From contig SDVU01000644.1 of NCBI GenBank assembly GCA_016256075.1, positions 1 through 11,601 on the forward strand: a stretch of 11,601 nucleotides of DNA, in the 5' to 3' direction. Source of the stretch: Dictyocoela muelleri. Its lineage: Eukaryota; Microsporidia. Made by a program: the position numbers and the translations under genes. A model generated the notes under the pieces. It ran no database searches. It was not told the DNA's origin and worked only from the letters and a program-made list of their open reading frames with translations. Below, piece after piece: positions 1-6,689 of this stretch. How positions within the stretch are numbered: position 1 is the first letter of the stretch; every line of letters begins with the position of its first letter.

Positions 1-125
1 AAAACGATAAAAGCTAATAATCGTAAAATATAACTTATTCTAGATTATTCACAAGTCCATCCTATTGATTCCAATTTCTCAAATTTCTAGATTATTTTTT
101 TTTGACATTCAAGAAATTTTTCTCT

Positions 126-169
126 GGCATTTTTCGAATTTTTTTTGTCATTTAATTCGTAAAAATGCC
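126..169. repeat. Left hairpin terminal inverted repeat of MULE 1
   Basis: GGCATTTTTCGAATT at 126-140 is the reverse complement, with one bulged base, of AATTCGTAAAAATGCC at 154-169; the 13-nt spacer contains TTTTGTCA. Read inwards it aligns with the right end (1600-1645) read inwards, sharing GGCATTTTTC, the TTTTGTCATTT centre and AAAAATGCC. Confidence 0.75.
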
Positions 170-380
170 CAAAAAAAACCCAAAATTTCAAAATTTAATA
201 AAATATAAAAAAATAAATAAATTAGAAAATAAAGAATAAATTAAAATAATTATCAAATCATCCAGTGCCTAAGAGAATTATAATTTTTCATAAAAATAGA
301 AATTTTGTATCTTTATTTTTATTGTTTTTTATTTATCAAAAAATTTTGAAAACCTTCTGTTTTTAAATTATTATTATAAT

Positions 381-1584
381 TTAGAATCTCCTTCTTCTTC
401 TTTGAATTATATCGATTATTTTACCCAATTCGTGAGATTTCTTTGATATTTTTGAATTCATATATCTATGATAAGCCTTATAACTATTTGTAGTTGTGGG
501 ATTGAAATTTATTAATCTCTCAGAAATCCTCGAAAAATCAGTTATATTGTTTCTATATTCTTTTTATGCATTATGATATTATCTTTAAAAATAACATAAA
601 CTTCTTCAAATTTTTTAAAGTCCTTTTTAATTCACTCAATCGTTCAAATTCAGGAGTAACTACTTTAAAAGAGACATATGCAAGCATGCACAGATATATT
701 ATTTTTTTTTTATATTTAAGATTATTATTATAGTAGTGGATATATCCTGATTTTTTTATATATCGAATAATAATTTACGTAAAATTAAAGTTACATCACA
801 AAAATTTTCGTATTTTTTTATGTTTTTTTTATTGCATTGTGAGAGCCATTTCAAAGTAGACAATAAAGTATTCACGTCAGTAGAAATATTGGCAATAAAA
901 AAATCATTTTTTTCTATAACTTTTCTTTTTTCTTTTTTCCATTAAAATATAACAGAGATGTACTATTTTTCCAAAATAAAGACGAGGAATTATGTAAATT
1001 TGAGAATAATTCTTTGACGCTGTATAAAATGTTTTATCGCCAAGCCAAACTTTAGATTAACTTAAAATATTTAAATTTTAATTTGTAATATATATCATTA
1101 CTTTTTACCATCATTTAAATCAGAATATTGAAGGAAATATTGTTATCGAATGTATATTTATACATCTCAAGAATATTATCATTTTCCTTTTTCGTCAATT
1201 CATTTATTCGCATTCTACTTTTGATAAAATAGCCACGAATATTATTTATATGGCTTATATTTATGAAACCATCTCTTTTCATTCCTTCAGTAGCAGAAAT
1301 CAGAGCATTATCAAAATTTAAATTGTTTTACACAGCAATATTTTTTATTTTTTCGTTTAATTCAACGCAGAAAATGTTTGAAAAAATGCTTTTTAATGCC
1401 AATGTTCATTTTGAAATATTATATTTTTCAATGCAGCATCGGTTTTAATTCTACCAGAACATCCTCTTCTATTACATCGCCATGTAATATAATTTTTTTT
1501 CTGAGATGAAAAATTATAAATATAATTGTTGAAAATTATTTTTCTACCACCTTTCTGTGATTTTATTAATTTTATTGAGTCCAT
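381..1584 (-). pseudogene. FLYWCH/MULE transposase, decayed copy 1
   Basis: Minus-strand remnant, about 1.2 kb, roughly the full length expected for this transposase. An open stretch at 1393-1584 (63 codons) is a FLYWCH-type zinc finger: QKGGRKIIF near residue 10, then WRCNRRGC with the two cysteines, then a terminal HWH where the histidine pair belongs. After a frame change, IRGYFIKSRMRINEL near 1197-1240 matches the linker before the MULE catalytic core. Another open piece (904-1050) carries WLGDKTF, the first catalytic aspartate block, and QIYIIP, the usual Q-L-Y-x-I region. Near 381-535 the C-terminal block TTNSYKAYHRYMN matches the conserved TNN-x-x-E-x-W-H-R motif. At least three or four frame breaks and stops separate these pieces, so no transposase is made. 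It would have bound the element ends and catalysed cut-and-paste transposition. Confidence 0.82.
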
Positions 1585-1599
1585 AATGGTTATTTTTTT

Positions 1600-1665
1600 G
1601 GCATTTTTCCGGATAAAATGACAAAAGCCTATCCGGAAAAATGCCTAGGGCTTTTTCCGGATAGG
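1600..1665. repeat. Right hairpin terminal inverted repeat of MULE 1
   Basis: GGCATTTTTCCGGATA at 1600-1615 is a perfect 16-bp inverted partner of TATCCGGAAAAATGCC at 1630-1645, with a 14-nt spacer. The same motif occurs a third time, again inverted, at 1652-1665 (TTTTTCCGGATAGG against 1628-1641), so two alternative hairpins share the middle copy. The 1600-1645 hairpin aligns with the left end at 126-169. Confidence 0.8.
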
Positions 1666-1667
1666 GG

Positions 1668-1821
1668 TTTTACAAAGCTCTCTGCGTGATATTACCGGAA
1701 ATTAAGCTTGAGAAAAAAATATTATTATTTCTATTTTAGGATAAAGTCCTAAAATATAAATATTTATTATTTTTTTCTTAAACTTAATTCCCGCTAATAT
1801 CACGCAGAGAGCTTTATAAAA
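1668..1821. mobile_element. Foldback (MITE-like) palindromic element
   Basis: A near-complete palindrome of 154 bp: arms of about 74 bp with a loop of only five bases (TAAAG at 1742-1746). The outer arms contain GCTCTCTGCGTGATATTA and its inverted copy near 1794-1812, and the inner stem is ATTTTAGGA/TCCTAAAAT. The arms differ at scattered positions (for example ACCGGAAATT against AGCGGGAATT), so the copy is not brand new. It starts two bases after the third CCGGATAGG copy of MULE 1. It has no coding capacity. It could be a non-autonomous DNA transposon or an inverted duplication; I see no clear target duplication. Confidence 0.75.
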
Positions 1822-2545
1822 ACATATTTTTTATCCTTTTTTGATGGAGTCTAATTCTTGGTCATATGGGGGACTCAGTACAAAAAAAACATACTTAAAT
1901 ATACATTAAAATGCTACTAATTATAGGTCTTTATTGTACCAAGCGGAAATTTAAATTAAAAAAAAATGAAAATCAGATTTAAGCGCGGAAAAAAAAATAA
2001 AAAGGTTATTAATACTAAGAAAAACTGCGAATTATTTCAAAAATTTGTATAATAAATTATTATCAATAAAATCATTATTTTTATTTACTAAATGTAATTA
2101 AAATATGTTTTACTGAATTTCATAAAAAACGTTTCCTTGTGAAGAAAAGGATTAAAAATCTTATAAACTTGAAGAGTATAAATGCCGCGTTTCTGTGCAT
2201 TATGTGATGTATATTTAGAGTAAAAACTAATTTTTTATTAGTTAAGAAATTCATATAAAGAACTAAAAATATGAAATCATCATATTATCCAAATATTTAC
2301 TTTTCTTTAAACAATAATTATAAGCCAATCAATTCTACATTTAATGAAAGTGACCTAATTTTTATCTATTGCTGTATTTTTTTAAAAAAAAATTATTTAT
2401 AAATTGATCAAAAATTATAAAAAATATAAAAAAAATTAAAAATTTAAATCAAAAGTATATTTCATACATTATTATTGATAATATTTCAAAAAACAGCCAA
2501 AATATCACTAAATTTATAAATCATACCTATTTTTAATAAAAAACC
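1822..2545. other. Gene-free A+T-rich stretch
   Basis: No convincing coding region, RNA gene or repeat array. Short inverted pieces such as GAGTC/GGACTC around 1855-1876 are too small to interpret. A 13-codon ORF at about 2182 is discussed under rejected items. Confidence 0.6.
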
Positions 2546-2548
2546 ATG

Positions 2549-2553
2549 CCCCT
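2549..2553 (+). promoter_or_regulatory. CCC-type start-proximal motif
   Basis: CCCCT lies directly before the ATG at 2554. A CCC or GGG-like motif at or just upstream of start codons is a described feature of microsporidian genes. Here it also argues for 2554 rather than the out-of-frame ATG at 2546, which meets a stop after 14 codons. Confidence 0.55.
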
Positions 2554-2784
2554 ATGTTTTCAGTTTTATATTTCACAATCGGAATTTTAGCCGGATTTTG
2601 TATTTTCATTATTATCAGTATTTTCTTCTGTGTATGTGATGTTAAAAAAAGATTTAGAGATGATGATTTAAAGATAATTAATAAAGTAAATAATAATATT
2701 CCTCAAAGGAGTATGAGGAATAGATCGTACAGTATGGTGACTCTTCCTACTACATTTTATAATTTTAATCAAGGTGATAATTAG
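2554..2784 (+). CDS. Small single-pass membrane protein, unknown function
   Basis: A 76-residue ORF that I do not recognise. Residues about 5-28 form one strongly hydrophobic segment (I, F, L, C rich, with FCIFIIISIFFCVC at its end), followed at once by the basic cluster KKRF. This is the layout of a signal anchor or an uncleaved signal sequence. The remaining 47 residues are polar, with an RSMRNRSYS basic/serine patch and a C-terminus rich in T, Y, F and N. The start is supported by the CCCCT directly before the ATG, and an AATAAA follows 37 bp after the TAG stop. No neighbour helps assign a role. It could be a real small microsporidian membrane protein; short length and lack of a known domain keep confidence moderate. 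Confidence 0.5.
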   Translation: MFSVLYFTIGILAGFCIFIIISIFFCVCDVKKRFRDDDLKIINKVNNNIPQRSMRNRSYSMVTLPTTFYNFNQGDN

Positions 2785-2820
2785 TTAAATGGAATAATAT
2801 TTAGACATTTGCGATTAAAA

Positions 2821-2826
2821 AATAAA
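2821..2826 (+). terminator. AATAAA polyadenylation-like signal
   Basis: AATAAA 37 bases after the stop of the small membrane protein gene. Such hexamers are frequent by chance in sequence this A+T-rich, so only the position supports it. Confidence 0.25.
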
Positions 2827-3069
2827 TCTTTTTAAGTTAAACTAAAGTTTGGTTTTTATTTTGATTTGTTATAAATTTTCAGGTTAATTTTTTTTGTGCG
2901 TTAATTAAGTTTTTTATTAAAATAACTCTAAAAAAAACTTTAAATTTTTATATTTTTTTGTTGTAGCGAAATTTATTATTATTTTAATATTCCGTCTTTT
3001 AAATTTTCAATATATAACATGTTGAAAATATCAAAAATTTTGTCTCAAAGTGTTGTTTACAACTATAAT

Positions 3070-3186
3070 CTTGAAACCCAGTTTTCTTGGTTTTCAAGTT
3101 ATATGTCTATTCTATTTTATGAGAGGTTAAGTTTTATATCTATTTTTGTTTTTTTCAATGTAAACCAAGAAACGGGTGTTTTTTAC
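3070..3186. mobile_element. Possible small hairpin-ended element
   Basis: The left end (3073-3093) and right end (3162-3182) form an imperfect inverted pair, 16 of 21 positions matching, sharing the core TTTCTTGGTTT as TTTTCTTGGTTT and AAACCAAGAAA. The left end is also a small hairpin on its own (CTTGAAACCC with GGTTTTCAAG, 3070-3098), and the right end begins GTAAACC and finishes TTTTTTAC. This is the design of the MULE ends elsewhere in the window, at about 117 bp in total. No target duplication is evident. A 69-codon ORF at 3019-3228 crosses it and is probably fortuitous. Confidence 0.35.
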
Positions 3187-3379
3187 CTCGCTTTTTTTAA
3201 TTACTGTTATTTCCGAGATATTTCATAGCAAAATTAACATCTAGGAGAATTTCTTGCGTTTCCTATAAAGATATGACCTGGTCTTAATCGGTCTTATCAC
3301 ACTGGAACAAAAATATATCTATCTCAGTTCTTGCAAGATTTAACAATTAAAAATAATTTCTTATTATTTATTAAAGAAA

Positions 3380-3532
3380 CCAAGATTTTTTATGATCCAA
3401 GATTTTTTATGATCCAAGATTTTTTATGATCCAAGATTTTTTATGATCCAAGATTTTTTATGATCCATGATTTTTTATGATCCATGATTTTTTATGATCC
3501 ATGATTTTTTATGATCTAAGATTTTTTAAAAT
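3380..3532. repeat. 17-bp tandem array, eight copies plus a decayed ninth
   Basis: The unit CCAAGATTTTTTATGAT repeats at exactly 17-bp spacing from 3380. Copies 1-5 read CCAAG, copies 6-8 CCATG, and the last (from 3516) is decayed, beginning CTAAG. Variants are grouped by position, as expected from step-wise duplication. The period is not a multiple of three and each unit brings a TGA, so the array is non-coding. Confidence 0.95.
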
Positions 3533-4308
3533 TTAAATTCAAGTGTGATATCCATTAAGACATTTGGGTCTTTTTACCTTTTAAATAATAAATATTTTTC
3601 TAGTTGCTACAATTTTAAAACTATTATTATATGCGTGTAAATCATATATAAACCATTGATAACACTTTGAATCTAACATTTAAGCATCGATGTTAGAATT
3701 ATCTTGGAGTCGCTTTAATAAATAATTGGTAAAACATTAATCAGTCAATAACTACATCAGTAATACACTGTTGTTCCTAGTTTTTATAGTCGATTAAACT
3801 ATTCTATTCTTTTACAATGAATCAGAAGGAATATCTCTAGGTCTGAGCGATTAGTTTAGGGAAGCATCTTTGCAAAAATTTGTAAAACTAAAAAATAAAG
3901 AAAAATCCCCCAATTACACGTTGCTTACTGTGTCATTTGAATAACGGAAATTGTATAAAAAAATCGCGTATAATACGAGTATAAGACTTGTCTCATTATT
4001 AATTAAAATAGACTATAACTTGAACAGCAAGAAACTGAAAGTCTAAATACAAATATTGGAGACAACTCAGCAAGTTGGAAATTATTGATAATTCATACAT
4101 GTAAAATATATTGTTGAATAAAACAAAAATTGTATGAAAATTTAAAAGAAACGTATTTTTATCTATAAAAAATTAAAGCATTGAAAAATATTTTAATTCA
4201 AATATTAATCATTAATAATCTTCTAAAAATATATTATTCTGACTTAATAAATAAAAATATGACAATTTGTTTAATAATAACAAGTTTTTTAAAACAAATA
4301 TTTTCTAC
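3533..4308. other. Gene-free A+T-rich stretch with one hairpin
   Basis: No gene that I can support. A perfect 8-bp hairpin, TCTAACAT/ATGTTAGA with a 10-nt loop, sits at 3672-3697. Short open pieces around 3830-4020 look somewhat protein-like but match no family I can name. Confidence 0.5.
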
Positions 4309-4314
4309 TTTATT
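4309..4314 (-). terminator. AATAAA polyadenylation-like signal
   Basis: On the minus strand AATAAA occurs about 25 bases after the stop codon of the RWD-like gene. The position is suitable, but the hexamer is common by chance here. Confidence 0.3.
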
Positions 4315-4338
4315 TTTTTACTCTGTGTATTTAAATTA

Positions 4339-4917
4339 TTAATTCTCTTCACAAAATTTATTTTGCAAAAAATATTCTTTACCTGTCATCTTTTTTTCTT
4401 TAATCTTAATATTTCTTCTGCTTTTCCATAACAAAAAATCGGCTTCACTCATAAAAAACTCTCTAGATGTCGGAATCTCATCTTTTTTAATAAAATCAAC
4501 AAGACTTGAATAGATATAAAATGTTGTTTGATGATTAGAAAGAATTTTTTCAATCGAATTTTTATTATCAAACGAGATATTTTCGTTAAATTGATTATCA
4601 CCAGATTTATTAATATTTAAATTATCATTCTTAATATTTAAATTATCTTTATTAATATTTAAATTGTCATTCTTAATATTTAAATTATCATTCTTAATAT
4701 TTAAATTATCTTTATTAATTTTTAAATTATCTTTATTAATATTCAAATTATCATTCTTTTTATCAAATAGATCTTTATTAATATTTAAATTATCATTCTT
4801 TTTATCAAATAGATCTTTATTTTTATCTTTTAAGTCAATGATAAAATTAAATTTTTTTATAATTATTTTTGTATTATTAATTTCTAAATCATCTTTAAAA
4901 ATTTCTTTTAAAATCAT
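4339..4917 (-). CDS. Gir2/RWDD1-like protein (RWD ends plus DFRP C-terminus) with repeat insert
   Basis: A 192-residue protein. Residues 3-29 (LKEIFKDDLEI, then FNFIIDL) resemble the start of an RWD domain, whose usual form is L-x-x-I-[FY]-x-D followed by F-x-I-x-L. Residues about 121-145 (SIEKILSN, TTFYIYSSLVDFIKK) resemble the closing helix of RWD. Residues 158-187 (EADFLLWKSRR, EKKMTGKEYF) resemble the C-terminal F-L-x-W-K and L-[ST]-G-[KR]-x-x-F blocks of DRG-family regulatory proteins such as yeast Gir2 and human RWDD1, which bind and stabilise the ribosome-associated GTPase Drg/Rbg. Residues 34-104 are a seven-residue repeat (NKDNLNI, KNDNLNI), beginning with two 14-residue versions; the usual central Y-P-x-x-x-P of RWD is not visible. 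The start at 4917 is chosen because CCC directly precedes that ATG. The assignment is from motif recall and is moderate; the gene itself looks real. Confidence 0.62.
   Translation of the reverse strand: MILKEIFKDDLEINNTKIIIKKFNFIIDLKDKNKDLFDKKNDNLNINKDLFDKKNDNLNINKDNLKINKDNLNIKNDNLNIKNDNLNINKDNLNIKNDNLNINKSGDNQFNENISFDNKNSIEKILSNHQTTFYIYSSLVDFIKKDEIPTSREFFMSEADFLLWKSRRNIKIKEKKMTGKEYFLQNKFCEEN
4606..4818 (-). repeat. 21-bp in-frame coding repeat
   Basis: Within the RWD-like gene a 21-bp unit encoding NKDNLNI or KNDNLNI recurs about six times, preceded (at the N-terminal side) by two copies of a 42-bp unit encoding NKDLFDKKNDNLNI. The period preserves frame and none of the copies has a stop. 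Read on the plus strand it makes a meaningless S-F-L-I-F-K-L repeat ORF, which is a shadow. Confidence 0.9.
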
Positions 4918-4920
4918 GGG
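4918..4920 (-). promoter_or_regulatory. CCC motif directly before the start codon
   Basis: On the minus strand the context is AAGTACCCATG, so CCC occupies positions -3 to -1 of the RWD-like gene. It matches the start-proximal CCC motif of microsporidian genes and the one seen at 2549-2553. Confidence 0.6.
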
Positions 4921-4962
4921 TACTTAAAGATTTTTTTTAATATTTTTGATATTAATTCGTAT

Positions 4963-5142
4963 TTAAAATAAATTTAATTTTGATAAAAATTTGAAATTTA
5001 GATTTTCAAACGCGGAATTAATAATTAAGATATCTTTTTCACAGTTAAAGATCATTTTTTCAAATTTGGAAATTCTTTTTTCCATAGTTACTGATTTATT
5101 TTCAAACGATCTCATATTCATAGTTTTTAATCTCCTTTTCAT
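4963..5142 (-). CDS. Weak 59-residue basic/coiled-coil ORF
   Basis: A short ORF ending 45 bp upstream of the RWD-like start, on the same strand. It is rich in K, E, M, N and F; the stretch VTMEKRISKFEKMIFNCEKD could form a short coiled coil. No domain is recognised. The DNA over and beyond it (about 5040-5190) repeats a loose AGTTA-x-TGAT motif at spacings near 21-22 bp or twice that, a heptad-like period, suggesting that it was once part of a longer repetitive coding region. The ATG is preceded by ACC rather than CCC. An 18-codon open stretch starting at 5219 in another frame could belong to the same decayed gene. It may be a small gene, a gene tail or chance. Confidence 0.3.
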   Translation of the reverse strand: MKRRLKTMNMRSFENKSVTMEKRISKFEKMIFNCEKDILIINSAFENLNFKFLSKLNLF

Positions 5143-5193
5143 GGTTATTGATGTTTTTTTTCCTAGTTAATTATCATTTTTATAGTTATAAAA

Positions 5194-6220
5194 GGCTTCA
5201 TTTTTTTTTGTTTTGTCATTAAAACCATTTAAAAAAACTCTTATGGGTAACGAGTAAAATCATTAGACAATATTAGATTTTAAGAATTGGTGGTATACTG
5301 GATTGAAAAAAGATAAAGGTATAAAAATTATTACAGGATTCAATCTTTTCCTCTTTTAAAAAAATAAATGTTATCAATGCGATAGAATAATTTATTTATT
5401 AAAGAAAGAGATTGTAATACCGGATTTGTATAGTTTTGTAGAAAATTTGAATTTAAAGATCAGTATACGACTATGGCTATTTTTCAGAGAACAATATCGA
5501 TTTTTTTAATTTATAAAATTTCCTTTTCTAGTTGTTTACGATGATATTGCGCCTAAAAAGCTGTACATTAATTTATAATAAGCGGAAAATCATATTATAT
5601 AGTAAAACTCTGGTATCACGAAAATAGATAATTTTTATCGAATAAAACTGAAATTTGTAGTTTATGGACAGAATTTCAAGTCGGGAAATCTTCTTTTAAT
5701 GAATTTAAGAATAATAATGGTAGAAAAAGGGCTAGAAAAAAAGTATTTAGGATTGTTTAAATAGAAAAACAGTGTTTCTTTGATCTATCAACACAAGACA
5801 TTATTATATATCTCCAAATAATCTATTAAATAATATATATGGTAGTTTGACTTCTAATATGAATAATTTTTATGTAAGGCTTATTGAAAAAAGATTCACA
5901 CATTTTATCGTTTATCACAGTTTTTTTTAATAATTTGACTGGCAAGCAAACTCAAACAATTTCCGGTCTTGTAGTTTTATATAAAAAATACACTCTTAAT
6001 ATGAATTTAGTCGTAAATTTTTGCAAAACTTTAAAGTTTTAAACATGGAAAAATTAGAAATAAGCCCTTTATGTTATCAAACGTGTTAGTTACTCTTACA
6101 TATTTTTTAAAATGCTATGCGTAAAAAAATCATCTGTCCGTTTTTTCTGCACTGGCAGAAAAGCAGATAGCGGTTTCAGCGGAAGATCAGTTTTTATTTG
6201 CCGCAAAAAAAAACAAAGCC
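5194..6220 (+). mobile_element. Merlin (ISXO2-like) DNA transposon relic
   Basis: About 1.0 kb containing a decayed Merlin-type transposase on the plus strand. Limits are tentative: GGCTTCATTTTTTTTTG from 5194 and its inverted partner ending CAAAGCC at 6220 could be the terminal inverted repeats (GGCTT[CT][AG] followed by T), but they are low in complexity and I find no 8-bp target duplication. The size suits the family. A short hairpin, TTTTCTGC/GCAGAAAA with a 4-nt loop, lies at 6143-6162. Confidence 0.55.
5270..6030 (+). pseudogene. Merlin/ISXO2-like transposase, decayed
   Basis: Four blocks in the right order match this DDE transposase family. CYQCD at 5369-5383 fits one half of the N-terminal zinc ribbon. 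SFVENLNLKISIRLWLFF from 5432, in the same frame, fits the following S-x-F-x-x-S-x-L-x-x-x-x-x-L segment. FQVGKSSFNEFKNNNGRKR from 5674 fits the catalytic V-D-E-S-x-F-x-K-x-K-x-x-x-G-R block, with the aspartate position now glycine and glutamate now lysine. THFIVYHS (5898-5921) and TGKQTQTIS (5938-5964) fit the final T-V-N-H-S and T-G-A-H-T-x-x-I-E blocks. The second catalytic aspartate region is not visible. The frame changes several times and stops intervene, so it is dead. It would have cut and pasted the element; it has no host role that I can see. Confidence 0.75.
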
Positions 6221-6237
6221 TTGATAATTGAAACGCT

Positions 6238-6366
6238 CCAACAGGTAAATCATACCAACAGGTAAATCATACCAACAGGTAAATCATACCAACAGGTAAA
6301 TCATGCCAACAGGTAAATCATGCCAACAGGTAAATCGTGCCAACAGGTAAATCATGCCAACAGGTT
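6238..6366 (+). repeat. 17-bp tandem array, seven copies plus a partial
   Basis: Unit CCAACAGGTAAATCATA, spaced exactly 17 bp from 6238. The first three copies end ATA, the next four ATG or GTG, and the eighth (6357) is cut after CCAACAGGT. Two inverted copies at the same spacing lie at 6648-6674. It forms the expanded left end of the 6229-6683 element. Confidence 0.95.
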
Positions 6367-6383
6367 TCCCATAAATTTTTTTT

Positions 6384-6577
6384 TGTAAAACCGTCTCAGG
6401 AATTGAACCTAAGTCTTTATATTAAATCATTCATAATATTAGTAATACTATAGATCCTACGGGTCTAAATTTTATTATTTTTTTAAAAATGACAATATTG
6501 ACTCTTAGCAGCTATCGTATTGCTAATATTATGAATGATTTAATATAAAGACTTAGGTAGAATTCCTAGGAGATTTT
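6384..6577. repeat. Long palindrome (about 97-bp arms)
   Basis: The best-matched part is CCTAAGTCTTTATATTAAAT and onward (from 6408) against its inverted copy ending at 6557, about 35 bp with at most one or two differences; matching continues outwards to about 6384/6577 and, more weakly, inwards to a centre near 6480. The left arm, read on the minus strand, includes GGTTCAATTCC (6409-6399), close to the Pol III B-box GGTTCGANTCC, with a T-arm-like TTAGG/CCTGA stem. No complete tRNA can be folded around it. Confidence 0.8.
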
Positions 6578-6647
6578 GTAAAAGAAAATTAAGATCTCGA
6601 TGTTGGCGCACGTAGTGTTTTTTTGTATTTGTTAATGAATACGCGCA

Positions 6648-6683
6648 TACCTGTTAGCATGATATACCTGTTGGCGCGCTACA
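6648..6683 (-). repeat. Right inverted end of the 6229-6683 element
   Basis: Contains two CC/CTAACAGG-type units in inverted orientation, spaced 17 bp apart like the array at 6238, and ends GCGCGCTACA just before ATAAT. Confidence 0.7.
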
Positions 6684-6689
6684 ATAATT

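Larger units (their letters stand above)
126..1645 (-). mobile_element. MULE DNA transposon relic 1 with hairpin ends
   Basis: A decayed Mutator-like element of about 1.52 kb. Its ends are inverted copies of a short palindromic sequence (126-169 and 1600-1645) that share the central TTTTGTCATTT and, just inside, a run of about seven or eight A. The interior encodes, on the minus strand, a broken FLYWCH/MULE transposase (381-1584) whose start codon lies only 15 bp inside the right end. The similarity between ends extends a little outwards, so true limits may be nearer 108 and 1665. I could not find a convincing 8-10 bp target duplication. The identification rests on the transposase motifs plus end symmetry; no database search was possible. 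Confidence 0.8.
6229..6683. mobile_element. Non-autonomous element with tandem-repeat inverted ends
   Basis: The two ends read inwards align over 36 nt at about 30 positions: both begin TG, then a CGC, then CCAACAGGTA, an ATCAT and a second AACAGGTA. ATAAT flanks both sides (6224-6228 and 6684-6688) and may be the target duplication, though it is short and A+T-rich. The left end has expanded the 17-bp unit to eight; the right end keeps two. A related piece, TGTTGGCGCACGTAG, lies inside at 6601-6615. The interior holds a 194-bp palindrome (6384-6577) and no gene. Confidence 0.65.

Noticed and set aside
1263-1448. 61-codon plus-strand ORF.
   Set aside because: It is antisense to the MULE relic 1 transposase, which has clear family motifs.
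2182-2223. 13-codon ORF MPRFCALCDVYLE resembling the N-terminus of U1 snRNP protein C, with a possible short intron after it.
   Set aside because: The match is short and lacks one residue before the first cysteine. None of the splice choices I tried restores the histidine pair of that zinc finger, so it is probably chance.
3019-3228. 69-codon plus-strand ORF.
   Set aside because: It crosses a possible hairpin-ended element and has no recognisable domain or CCC motif at its start.
3380-3532. CRISPR array.
   Set aside because: The copies are directly adjacent with no spacers, as in the 6238, 8908 and 11203 arrays; these are plain tandem repeats.
4664-4927. 87-codon plus-strand ORF with an S-F-L-I-F-K-L repeat.
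   Set aside because: It is the antisense reading of the 21-bp coding repeat in the RWD-like gene.
6384-6577. tRNA gene suggested by GGTTCAATTCC and a T-arm-like stem.
   Set aside because: No matching acceptor stem and no 7-nt anticodon loop with a T at position 33 could be found on either arm.
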